The position numbers and the translations under genes were made by a program. From Paenibacillus sp. OVF10 (GTDB lineage: Bacteria; Bacillota; Bacilli; Paenibacillales; Paenibacillaceae), in assembly GCA_022836915.1 (NCBI GenBank), contig CP094668.1, forward strand, positions 5,332,001 to 5,396,000: 64,000 bases of DNA, written 5' to 3'. Position 1 is the stretch's first letter. The number at the start of each line of letters is the position of its first letter. Below are positions 28,026 to 36,891 of this stretch, one piece after another. The notes under the pieces are model-generated. The model searched no databases. It was not told the origin of the DNA and saw nothing but the letters and a program-made list of their open reading frames with translations.

Positions 28026-28588
28026 TCTTTTGAACCCTTTGCTCCTCTATGCTTGGAGCAAATCAAATCTTAGAATAAATCCTGAAAAACAGGTGCTTCG
28101 CTCTTCTGTTTTTCTGCCCTCTTCGTTCTTGTGTGAACATCTGGTTCAAACAGCCAGATCACGGATTTCGTGCCACCTCTTTAAGAACCCTTTGCTCCTC
28201 TATGCTCGGAGCAAATCATATCTTAGAATAAATCCTGAAAAACAGGTGCTTCGCTCTTCTGTTTTTCTGCCCTCTTCGTTCTTGTGTGAACATCTGGCTC
28301 AAACAGCCACATCACGGATTTCGTGCCTCATCTTTAAGAACCATTGCTCCTCTATGCTCGGAGCAAATCAAATCTTAGAATACATCCTGAAAAACAGGTG
28401 CTTCGCTCTTCTGTTTTTCTGCCCTCTTCGTTCTTGTGTGAACATCTGGCTCAAACAGCCACATCACGGATTTCGTGCCTCATCTTTAAGAACCATTGCT
28501 CCTCTATGCTCGGAGCAAATCAAATCTTAGAATACATCCTGAAAAACAGGTGCTTCGCTCTTCTGTTTTTCTGCCCACTCGTTATTGT
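28026..28588. repeat. tandem array of about 152-bp units, nearly four copies
   Basis: The unit runs from TTAAGAACC through TGCTCCTCTATGCTCGGAGC, CCTGAAAAACAGGTGCTTCG, CTCTTCGTTCTTGTGTGAAC and ATCACGGATTTCGTGCC. The same point recurs at about 28029, 28181, 28334 and 28486. The units are nearly identical. Each holds two short palindromes (GCTCCTCTATGCTCGGAGC and CCTGAAAAACAGG). The second half of the unit matches the tail of the dispersed repeat just upstream, so the array probably grew from it. The spacing and unit length exclude a CRISPR. With copy 1 and the Fnr box it fills the gap of 1093 bases between adhE and pflB. Confidence 0.88.
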
Positions 28589-28594
28589 GTGAAA

Positions 28595-28641
28595 GACGGC
28601 AATCGGGGCTCCCTCTCGGGGAACCCTGATCTTCTTGCCGT
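28595..28641 (-). terminator. terminator of adhE
   Basis: ACGGCAA and TTGCCGT, with inner GGGG/CCC pairing, form a stem 25 bases after the adhE stop. The T-run is weak. Confidence 0.55.
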
Positions 28642-28665
28642 AAGGCACGCTTCGTTCTAAATTTA

Positions 28666-31277
28666 TTATTCAAACTTTCCATAGAAAGCGTTGCGGTATA
28701 CATCGGCCAGTTCAGTTACCAGCGGCAGCTTCGGATTGGCGGTTGTACATTGGTCTTCGAAGGCACGGTCTGCCAGATAATCCACATGTGCTTCAAAGTC
28801 TTTGGCATCAAATCCGATTTCCTGGAACGATTCTTCAATGCCCAATGTTTTGTTCAGTTTGCGAATCGCATTGATGAGACTGGTTACGCCTTCTTCTGTC
28901 GTACGTGCAGGCAATCCCAGAATCCGTGCGATTTCGGCATACCGCTCATCCGCTACAAAGTGCGAATATTTCGGGAACGATGCAAATTTGGTCGGTTTTT
29001 TCGCGTTGTAACGAATGACGTGTGGCATCAGGATTGCATTGGTGCGTCCGTGTGCGGTATGGTACTGACCGCCCCATTTGTGCGCCAAGCTGTGGTTAAT
29101 GCCCAGGAATGCGTTGGCAAATGCCATACCGGCAATTGTGGAAGCATTATGCATTTTCTCACGTGCCAGTTTGTCGCCTTGCAGTGCAGATTGCTCCAGG
29201 TATTGGAACACCAGTTGGATTGCTTTGATCGCAAGTCCATCCGTGTAATCATTTGCCATGACAGACACATATGCTTCAATCGCATGCGTCAGTACATCCA
29301 TACCTGTATCTGCAACAGCTGTTCTAGGCAGGGAGTATACGAATTCTGGATCAACAATGGCTACGTCTGGTGTCAGCTCATAGTCGGCCAATGGATATTT
29401 GGTGTTACCTTGATTTTTGTCTGTGATAACAGCGAACGATGTCACTTCAGAACCTGTACCGGATGTTGTTGGGATCGCTACAAATTTCGCTTTTACGCCG
29501 AGACGTGGATATTTGTAGATCCGTTTGCGGATATCCATGAATTTTTGTTTCAGATCGTTGAAGTCCGTGTCCGGATATTCATAGAACAACCACATGGCTT
29601 TGGCAGCATCCATCGGTGATCCACCGCCGAGTGCGATAATGCAGTCCGGTTGGAAGCGGCGCATCATTTCGGTTCCGCGGTCTACCGTTGTTGTCGATGG
29701 ATCTGGCTCAACATCGGAGAATACTTCGATCGCTACTGGCATTTGGCGTTGACGCAGATAGTGTTCTACCTTTTCAACATATCCAAGTTTCACCATCATG
29801 GCATCCGTAATAATCGCCACACGTGTGATATCAGGCATTTTGGCAAGATACTGCGTTGCCCCTTTTTCGAAGTAGACTTTGTTTGGCACTTTGAACCATT
29901 GCATATTCACGGTACGGCGAGCCACCCTTTTCACATTGATTAAGTTCACAGCGGTTACGTTGGAAGAAGTCGAGTTACGTCCGTATGATCCGCATCCCAG
30001 TGTCAATGACGGCATGTTTGTGTTGTAGATATCCCCGATGGCACCGTGTGTGGATGGCGAGTTCACAATAATCCGTCCGGTTTGCAGACGATCTGCAAAT
30101 TTGCCGATCACTTCTTCATTTGTGGAGTGGATAACCGAGGAGTGACCCATGCCGCCAAAAGCAACCACTTCTGCTGCACGCTCAATACCCTCTGCTGCCG
30201 TTTTAACTTTGTAACAAGCCAGTACCGGGCTTAATTTCTCAGCCGACAATGGGAATTTGGTACCTACCCCTTCAATCTCGGCCACGAGAATTTTGGTACC
30301 TGCTGGAACTTCAATACCGCACAATTTCGCAATGCTCACCGCAGATTGACCAACAATCGCCGGGTTCACAGCACATTTCTCGGCATTAATCGCACCTGCT
30401 GTCAATTTTGCTGCTTCATCTTTGTTAACAAAGTAACAGCCATTGGCTATCATTTTTTCTTCACTTGATCAAAGATAGGTTCTTCAATGATGACCGCTTG
30501 TTCGGAAGCACAGATCATGCCGTTATCGAAAGATTTGGACAGGATCAAATCCGTCACTGCCTGATTGATATCTGCGCTTTTCTCGATAAAGCAAGGTACG
30601 TTACCCGGTCCTACACCCAGTGCAGGTTTACCACAGCTGTACGCTGCACGTACCATGCCTGATCCGCCTGTTGCCAGAATGAGAGCCACATCATTGTGAT
30701 TCATCAGTTCGTTTGTACGATCCATAGAAGGATCATCAATCCACTGAATACAATCCGCTGGTGCACCATGTTTCACAGCAGCTTCCAGCAGGATTTTGGC
30801 AGCTTCCCGGCTACAATTCTGTGCAGATGGGTGGAAACCAAAGATGATTGGGTTACGCGTCTTGATGGAGATCAGTGCTTTAAACATCGTTGTTGATGTT
30901 GGATTCGTAACCGGGGTAATCCCCATAATAATACCGACCGGCTCCGCAATTTTCTGGAAGCTCTCATACTCGTTATCTTCAATCACACCTACGGTTTTGT
31001 CATACTTGATGCTGTGGTATACATATTCAGTTGCAAATATATTTTTGGTGATTTTATCCTCATATACTCCGCGGCCTGTTTCTTCTACGGCCATCTTGGC
31101 GAGCATCATGTGTTTATCCAGACCCGCAAGCGCCATCGCTTGCACAATCCGGTCAATCTGCTTCTGGTCCATCTTCATGAATGCGGCGTGTGCTTTATTC
31201 GCTTTGTCGATTAACGTTTGAATATACTGACCTGCTGTCGGTTCTTTTGCTGGGGCGACTTCGTTCTTTACAGCCAT
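28666..31277 (-). CDS. adhE: bifunctional aldehyde/alcohol dehydrogenase AdhE, one-base gap
   Basis: Joined across the A6 run at 30453-30458 (plus-strand TTTTTT, one base short) this is an 870-residue AdhE, the normal length. The N-terminal half is a CoA-acetylating aldehyde dehydrogenase with catalytic Cys in NGMICASEQ and the GVGPGNVP loop. The C-terminal half is an iron-type alcohol dehydrogenase with ALGGGSPMDAAK (NAD site) and metal His residues in NHSLAHKWGG. It reduces acetyl-CoA to ethanol and recycles NADH during fermentation, partnering PflB. I start at ATG 31277 (AGGAGG eight bases upstream), not at the end of the open frame at 31346. An Fnr box lies about 80 bases before it. As read, the frame stops after 276 codons from that start. 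Confidence 0.92.
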
Positions 31278-31358
31278 CTCCCTCATCCTCCTAAAGGTTC
31301 GTATTAGTTTGTCTCTCTCGTTTACATTCACATCGTAACATGACAATAAACTTAATTA

Positions 31359-31374
31359 TGTGATTTTTTTCACA
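31359..31374. promoter_or_regulatory. Fnr box upstream of adhE
   Basis: TGTGATTTTTTTCACA is a perfect TGTGA-N6-TCACA palindrome, 82 bases upstream of the adhE start in the adhE-fnr divergent region. Confidence 0.88.
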
Positions 31375-31475
31375 AAGTATAACAAATTTAATTTAAGTTT
31401 TGTAGTGTCCTTCATACGACCATTTTCACTTCCTATTTAAAATATAGGGCTGTAAAATTCATCCTCTCCATTAAA

Positions 31476-31491
31476 AGTGAATTTTATCACA
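31476..31491. promoter_or_regulatory. second Fnr-like box in the adhE-fnr region
   Basis: AGTGAATTTTATCACA differs from TGTGA-N6-TCACA at one base. It could serve fnr (autoregulation) or add to adhE control. The rest of the 429-base region is AT-rich promoter-like sequence with no gene. Confidence 0.6.
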
Positions 31492-31706
31492 ATGTTTGAA
31501 ATTTCGTCATTTTTGCCCCCTTTCCTTCCCCTCAAACGGTAAGATTAGGTATATACTGAACTTAAAAATTGAACCACCGCAATTTGTACCGTCCTTCCTC
31601 CCGGCCGAGATGACCCTGATCAGGACGGCAACGGTTTGCGGCGAACCTCGGAGGCTACTGCTTACTACAGAAGGTCGTCCGATGGACATAAAGGGGAGAT
31701 AGACTT

Positions 31707-32423
31707 ATGAGAGAACTAACAACTGTACTGGAAAAGCGCGGTAATACCAACTGTTTCTCGGAAGCAAATTTCAACCATCTGCTGGTTACCATGAAAGATA
31801 GAACTTATCCGGAAGGTACACATCTGTACTGGGAAGGCGACATCTCTGACAAACTTTATTATATGAAACGGGGTCGTGCCCAGATCACCAAATCCACGGA
31901 TGAAGGCAAGGAACTGATCATGTACATGTATCAATCCGGTGATATGATTGGCCAGGCTGATCCCTTCTTTGGCTCTAAACACAGCTTCTCAGCGGAAGTT
32001 CTGGAGGATAGTGAGATTGGTGTACTGGAGCATAAAGACTTGGAGATGTTAATCTGCCAGCATTGTGACTTTGCGATCGACTTTATGAAATGGATGGGCA
32101 TCCACCACCGGTTGACACAGACCAAATTCCGGGATCTCATGTTATATGGCAAACCGGGTGCACTCTGCTCCACCCTCATTCGGTTGTCGAATTCGTATGG
32201 TGAGCCTCATGGGGAGCATGTCATTATTCACAAAAAAATCACCCACACGGACCTGTCCAATATGATTGGAGCCACACGTGAAAGTGTAAACCGCATGTTA
32301 AGCGATCTGCGTAAGAAAGATGCGATTGAATATGACAATGGCATGATTGTTATCAAAGATCTGAAGATGCTGCAAGGGATCTGTCACTGTGAACTTTGCC
32401 CGAACGAGATCTGTCGTATTTAA
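31707..32423 (+). CDS. fnr: anaerobic regulator Fnr (Bacillus type)
   Basis: A 238-residue Crp/Fnr-family regulator. The cyclic-nucleotide-like beta barrel covers about 25-140 and the helix-turn-helix is in THTDLSNMIGATRESVNRML (about 185-205). The C-terminal tail CHCELCPNEIC contains the CX2CX4C cluster used by Bacillus Fnr to bind a [4Fe-4S] cluster, unlike the N-terminal cluster of enteric FNR. It should activate adhE and pflBA when oxygen is absent, and all three nearby TGTGA-N6-TCACA sites fit. AAGGGGAG lies nine bases before the ATG. Confidence 0.94.
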   Translation: MRELTTVLEKRGNTNCFSEANFNHLLVTMKDRTYPEGTHLYWEGDISDKLYYMKRGRAQITKSTDEGKELIMYMYQSGDMIGQADPFFGSKHSFSAEVLEDSEIGVLEHKDLEMLICQHCDFAIDFMKWMGIHHRLTQTKFRDLMLYGKPGALCSTLIRLSNSYGEPHGEHVIIHKKITHTDLSNMIGATRESVNRMLSDLRKKDAIEYDNGMIVIKDLKMLQGICHCELCPNEICRI

Positions 32424-32465
32424 TATTTGAATATGTTAATCGGATATTGCTTATATATTATAATG

Positions 32466-32502
32466 AAAAAAGCCCAGTTCTCTAAAAAGAGATTGGGCTT
32501 CT
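32466..32502. terminator. terminator after fnr
   Basis: AAGCCCAGTTCTCT and AGAGATTGGGCTT form a stem with an AAAA loop, with A-run before and T-rich sequence after. It works for fnr and for the converging lipoprotein gene. Confidence 0.82.
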
Positions 32503-32510
32503 TGGTATAC

Positions 32511-33223
32511 TTAGGATGCATTGGTCAATTCAAGCTTTACCGCATCACGTGGATTCAATTTCATGTCCAGACCATTTTCCATTAATTCTTTGTCATTCAC
32601 CATAATGACCCACCGCTCATTCATACGAGGTGTGACATTCTCGACCGAAACGACAAATTTGTTATTCTCCGACATTCTTACAATGCCGCTGGACTTCAAC
32701 ACATCACGAACTGTGCACTCTTGAACGTAGACGCCGGCATATTGACGATTAAGGGTTGGCATAATGTTTCCACCGCTAACCTTGAGTAACGTTGTCTGAT
32801 ATGCAACGCCATCTCCCCCACTGTCAGCGGCTTTCACGTAAATGATCACTTCATCTTTGGCATGAAGTTCCATGTCCCAATCTTCCTGCTCAATATCCTT
32901 GCCATTTAATTTGACAGCCCAGCTAAGCGAAGAATCCAGAGAAACTTCACCGACGGATTGAATCCGTTTGCCATCTGCCGTAAAATCAACCAGTCCGCTA
33001 TTGAGTAATGCTTTTTGAGTGTCAATCCCTCACTAAAATCTCGCTTAATGGACTTTGTTGCATCAGGCAAAAACGTACTGCCATCTACAGCCACTGTGAT
33101 CGTATTCGCTGTTTCTGTCTCCTTGACAATTGGCTGCTCAGAAGGCTGTGTCTCACTACAACCAGCCAAGATCGCCAGTAGGAGCAAACATACACCTATG
33201 TAACCGGGGATTTTCTTCATCAT
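32511..33223 (-). CDS. DUF4430-type lipoprotein, one-base gap
   Basis: Joined at the A-run at 33012-33016 (plus-strand TTTTT) this is a 237-residue lipoprotein. The N-terminus has a signal peptide with lipobox LAGCSE. The body has two related halves, each with a KSxxxxxFSEG/VKSSGI-like stretch and a W-V-x-x-N-G/N-D-K-E motif (SWAVKLNGKDI and WVIMVNDKELM). That is the DUF4430 pattern found in cobalamin-binding-like and surface proteins. The function is unknown; it may bind a ligand at the cell surface. ATG 33223 has AGGGTGG nine bases upstream. The family call is from motif recall only. Confidence 0.7.
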
Positions 33224-33358
33224 GTAGGTAACACCACCCTGCGTAAAATCATTCACCCTGTTGTCCATAACCTCTATTATGGCACAACTTTCGGCAAAAA
33301 AAGTGTCAAAGCCGTTACTTTTATAGGGTGTCCCCTCCAAATAGGGCTTGTACAAGAA

Positions 33359-33383
33359 AGAGAGCCTGCACACAGGCTCTCCA
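33359..33383 (-). terminator. hairpin terminator
   Basis: GAGAGCCTG and CAGGCTCTC form a perfect nine-base stem with a short loop and TTTCTT on the minus strand, 37 bases after the next gene's stop. Confidence 0.8.
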
Positions 33384-33419
33384 ATCTAATTCATTTTTAT
33401 GTTCGAATTGGTTACGTTA

Positions 33420-34151
33420 TCACTGGACACTAGCCTGCATATATGTCCGTCCTCCATCGCCATCTTTCAGATATGGATTAAGCCCGTAGAACTGCTCCTC
33501 AGATACATATACACCTGTCAGCAATCGACCTTCAAGTAATCCACCATCCACCTGTACACAACATGAAGGTGCGTCTACATACTCCTGATATAGCGGAATC
33601 TGCCCATATTGTTGATGGACCTTGAATACCTTGCCTTGCTCGTGCAAAGGCCGTTCCGAGAAATAGGTAGGCACAATATAACGGGCAATGACATCCAGTT
33701 CCTGCACGCTATAAAAGGGTTCATCCCCAAGCCATGGTGCAAACATTCGAATCTTCTCATATTGAGACCAGACAACCGCCTGAATCAGCATTTCTGCCTG
33801 AACCAACCGACCTTCTCCCACATCCAGAACCAACCGCTCACCATGGATGGTATCTTCCATCTGAGAAGTCTTTGAATCAGGTTGTCCCAGCTCACATCCG
33901 ATACACTTCCAGCCCCTGGACGTTTGAATCCATTTTTGCAGCACCGCCGGAGCTAATCTCGGACCATCGCTGTTCACAGAATGCGTATTCACTTCGGCAA
34001 GATCATCCATAACCGAACGGGAATATGCTGTGCGCTTAAACAACTCCGCAGCTTTTTTGTAAATCAGATGTACCTGAATGGATGCGCTCTCAAGTTCTGC
34101 AATATCTTTTTTGCCGTAGCGTACTTCACGGGATAAGCTTTCTTCTCTCAT
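33420..34151 (-). CDS. conserved-looking protein of unknown function
   Basis: I do not recognise this 243-residue protein. It has no signal peptide or membrane helix. A CIGCELGQP motif (Cys-x2-Cys) follows a Trp/Lys-rich stretch at about residue 80, and a Cys pair SCCVQV lies near residue 205, so a metal site is possible. The acidic residues and lack of repeats suit a soluble cytoplasmic protein. I start at ATG 34151, with AAGGAGG ten bases upstream, not at the frame opening at 34190. It is a single gene with terminators on both sides. Confidence 0.7.
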   Translation of the reverse strand: MREESLSREVRYGKKDIAELESASIQVHLIYKKAAELFKRTAYSRSVMDDLAEVNTHSVNSDGPRLAPAVLQKWIQTSRGWKCIGCELGQPDSKTSQMEDTIHGERLVLDVGEGRLVQAEMLIQAVVWSQYEKIRMFAPWLGDEPFYSVQELDVIARYIVPTYFSERPLHEQGKVFKVHQQYGQIPLYQEYVDAPSCCVQVDGGLLEGRLLTGVYVSEEQFYGLNPYLKDGDGGRTYMQASVQ

Positions 34152-34266
34152 GACAAGTGGGCCTCCTTCGCTCCGGCCGTCTGTGGCCATTTTCTATAGA
34201 TTATACTACAACTCATGACAACATGTGCATAGCCCAAGAGAAAAACGCCGATCCACGTTATACTTA

Positions 34267-34303
34267 AGACAAAAACCCCTGATTTCCACAGAAATCAGGA
34301 GTC
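34267..34303 (-). terminator. terminator of the HxlR-type gene
   Basis: On the minus strand ACTCCTGATTTC and GAAATCAGGGGT form a stem followed by TTTTTGTC, 40 bases after the stop. Confidence 0.82.
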
Positions 34304-34342
34304 TATGTCATTCATGCAACGAAAGTGGGTGATGCTTATACG

Positions 34343-34659
34343 TTAGTCAACCCACTTCTCAGCCCAGTCTTGAATTTGATTCATGACAGGCTGGAGCGCT
34401 CTACCTTTATCCGTCAGTTCATATTCAATACGAACCGGCGTCTCGGGATAGACGTGACGAACCAGAATACCTTCACTCTCCAGATCTTTCATCCGTTCGG
34501 ATAACATCTTATCACTCATGGATGGGATCAGATTGGAGATATCCTTGAATCGCTTCGAACCACTCATCAATGTTTGAATAATTAAACCATTCCAGCGCTT
34601 GCCCAAAAAGAAAACGCCGTTTCAAAACGCGGACACATCCGCAAGTCTTGACCTTCCAC
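34343..34659 (-). CDS. HxlR/YodB-type transcriptional regulator, one-base gap
   Basis: With one base added in the T-run at 34605-34609 (plus-strand AAAAA) this becomes a 105-residue winged-helix protein. The N-terminal MCPRFETAFSFLGKRW joins the body (GLIIQTLMSGSKRFKDISN, then MSDKMLSERMKDLESEGI). The Cys before Pro-Arg-Phe is the conserved N-terminal cysteine of HxlR/YodB proteins, which sense thiol-reactive electrophiles. The start is GTG 34659 with AGAGGTGA upstream. No obvious target enzyme (nitroreductase, azoreductase) is adjacent, so the regulon is unknown. Confidence 0.87.
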
Positions 34660-34873
34660 ATTAATCACCTCTTTAGAGATCACTCAAATCAACTTACATT
34701 TTGTTAGTATATTTCATAATAACATATTTAAGCTTCAAAGAAAACGCCTGCAACTAAAAAGTTTAAATTTTAGAAGCATAACATCCAAAATGGATCATAC
34801 ATCCCAGTATACATTACACGCTGCGTCGTAACCATGGGAAATATCGTATAACTTCCCCATAGTACTATCTTAC

Positions 34874-34928
34874 CCAAAAAGAACCCAACTGCCACAGTCA
34901 TCATTGACTCGGAGAAGGGTTCTTTTTG
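34874..34928 (-). terminator. terminator of the ThuA operon
   Basis: AAAAAGAACCC and GGGTTCTTTTT are exact arms around a 30-base loop, about 40 bases after the thuA stop. The rest of 34660-34969 is AT-rich with no gene. Confidence 0.75.
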
Positions 34929-34969
34929 AATAAAACTTATAATTTCCATTTCACGATTGAGTTAGTGAA

Positions 34970-35698
34970 TTAAACCAGCACGCCACCAAATGGTCTTACA
35001 GGTTCACTCTTGCCAAATTCCGGCTTAAAGCTGCGGGCAGGATATGCCCATTTCACAGCGTTGCTGATCACTCTTAATATTTCCGGCTTGTAATAGGTCG
35101 GATACGTCTCATGACCTGGTCGGAAATAAAAGATTTTACCTTCACCACGCCGGAACGTGCATCCACTCCGGAATACTTCTCCACCCTGGAAGTTGCTTAC
35201 AAACACCAGTTCATCCGGTACTGGAATATCGAAGAATTCGCCGTACATCTCTTCTTTTTCCAATACAATCTTGCCTTCTATGCCATCCGCAATCGGATGA
35301 GATGGGTTAACACACCATACAATTTCCTGCTCGTCAGCTACACGCCATTTCAGATCGCAGCTTGTTCCCATCAGCGCTTTGAATGGTTTGGAGAAATGAC
35401 CTGAATGGAGCACAATCATTCCCATCCCGTTCAGCACTCGCTGCGCAACCCTCTGTGAGATCTCATCGCTTACGCGATCATGTGCCATATGTCCCCACCA
35501 TATGAGCACATCTGTGGAATTCAGCACTTCATCACTTAATCCGTGTTCAGGCTGATCCAGTGTAGCTGTACGAATAGCAAAGCCTTCGCCGCCAAGTCCG
35601 TCAGCCAGTGCTCGATGCAGACCATCCGGGTAGACTTCCCTTACTTCATCGTGAATTTTCTCATGGACAAATTCATTCCAAATGGTGACGTTGATCAT
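34970..35698 (-). CDS. thuA: ThuA-like protein
   Basis: A 242-residue protein of the ThuA (trehalose utilisation) family, with a class I glutamine amidotransferase-like fold. Features are DVLIWWGHMAHDRV, MIVLHSGHFSKPFK, NPSHPIADGI and YFRPGHETYPTYY. ThuA-type proteins work with Gfo/Idh-type ThuB on 3-keto sugars. I start at ATG 35698 with GGGGA upstream. It is the last gene of a three-gene operon with a TIM-barrel isomerase and a Gfo/Idh oxidoreductase, so a role in keto-sugar conversion is likely. The exact reaction is unknown. Confidence 0.9.
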   Translation of the reverse strand: MINVTIWNEFVHEKIHDEVREVYPDGLHRALADGLGGEGFAIRTATLDQPEHGLSDEVLNSTDVLIWWGHMAHDRVSDEISQRVAQRVLNGMGMIVLHSGHFSKPFKALMGTSCDLKWRVADEQEIVWCVNPSHPIADGIEGKIVLEKEEMYGEFFDIPVPDELVFVSNFQGGEVFRSGCTFRRGEGKIFYFRPGHETYPTYYKPEILRVISNAVKWAYPARSFKPEFGKSEPVRPFGGVLV

Positions 35699-35721
35699 AT
35701 TCAATTTCCCCTAGTGTAGCT

Positions 35722-36690
35722 CTAAACCCACCACATATCGCCCAGCGGTTCTTCAATCAATACTTGCTGGAGATTTTGCACGGCTTTAGAGAATCCTTCT
35801 TCAACCGACATCAGACCGTCTTCGTGCTCAATACTTACTACATAATCATATCCGACCAGACGCAAGGCACTTATAATATCTGCCCAAGTCTTGTTATCAT
35901 GTCCATAACCAACCGAGCGGAACTGCCAAGCCCGATCCAGCATATTGGTATAGTCCTGCATATCCGTTACACCGTGTTTGTTCACGTTTACCGGATCAAT
36001 CGTTGTATCTTTTGCATGGAAGTGATGGATGGCTCCTTCACGTCCCAAGATGTGAATTGCCTGAACCGGATCAATACCTTGCCACCACATGTGACTTGGG
36101 TCCAGATTGGCTCCAATCACTTCACCTGCTGCTTCACGCAGTCTCAGCAACGTTGCTGGAGTATGAACGGAGAATCCACCGTGCAGCTCCAATCCAACTT
36201 TTACGTTACGATCTGCTGCAAATTTACCCCACTCTGTCCAGTAAGGGATAACTTTGTTCTCCCACTGCCACTTCAGGATTTCTTGGAAGTCATTTGGCCA
36301 TGGTGCAACAGGCCAGTTCGGATATTTGGCATCCTCATGATCTCCCGGACAACCGGAGAATGTATTCACTACAGGTACTTCCAGCTTCTCAGCCAGTTCT
36401 ACCGTTTTAACAAAATCATCGTGGAATCCTTTGGCAATATCCTTTTGCGGATGTAGCGGGTTACCGTGACAGCTGAGTGCGCTGATCGTCAAACCACGTG
36501 ATTCCACTGCATTTTTGAAGTTTTTCAATGCTGTAGGATTGCTTAACAACTCATCTGGCTTACAATGTGCATTGCCTGGATGTCCGCCTGTTCCGATCTC
36601 TACTGCTTTTAATCCCTTGGATGCTACATAATCAAGAGCATCCTCCAATTTACGTCCTCCGAATAGTACCAAAAATACGCCGAGTTTCAA
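35722..36690 (-). CDS. sugar phosphate isomerase/epimerase (xylose-isomerase-like TIM barrel)
   Basis: A 322-residue AP endonuclease family 2 TIM barrel. Metal-binding residues are visible in VGLELHGGFSVH, ANLDPSHMWWQG, HHFHAKDT and VSIEHEDG. Such enzymes isomerise or epimerise sugars or keto-inositols. The start is a TTG at 36690, with AGGGAGG seven bases upstream and the family start KLGVFLVLFGG. It lies between the Gfo/Idh gene (about 200 bases upstream) and thuA (23 bases downstream). Confidence 0.9.
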   Translation of the reverse strand: MKLGVFLVLFGGRKLEDALDYVASKGLKAVEIGTGGHPGNAHCKPDELLSNPTALKNFKNAVESRGLTISALSCHGNPLHPQKDIAKGFHDDFVKTVELAEKLEVPVVNTFSGCPGDHEDAKYPNWPVAPWPNDFQEILKWQWENKVIPYWTEWGKFAADRNVKVGLELHGGFSVHTPATLLRLREAAGEVIGANLDPSHMWWQGIDPVQAIHILGREGAIHHFHAKDTTIDPVNVNKHGVTDMQDYTNMLDRAWQFRSVGYGHDNKTWADIISALRLVGYDYVVSIEHEDGLMSVEEGFSKAVQNLQQVLIEEPLGDMWWV

Positions 36691-36891
36691 GTGCGATTCC
36701 TCCCTGGATTAGATATCGTATGATTGCTGAATTCATGAATATTGAACTGTATACAATTACCGTTCAGATCACATGCCTGTTTGATTAGTGTGGAAAATCG
36801 AGAGTGTTTCTATCCTGAAATTGAACGTAAGAATACTGGTTATTCTGCTTCACTCGCAAGAGCATCAAGCTTCGAACACTTTTTACTCAGA

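Noticed and set aside
28026..28588. CRISPR array
   Set aside because: The whole unit of about 152 bases is conserved, with no short repeat and variable spacer pattern, and no cas genes are present.
28018..28592. Open frames of 170 and 82 codons across the tandem repeats
   Set aside because: They exist only because the 152-bp unit is repeated with a length near a multiple of three; there is no ribosome site, and the residues simply repeat with the unit.
28750..29619. 289-codon plus-strand frame
   Set aside because: It is a shadow of adhE, Cys/Phe/His-rich with no family motif, and has no ribosome site.
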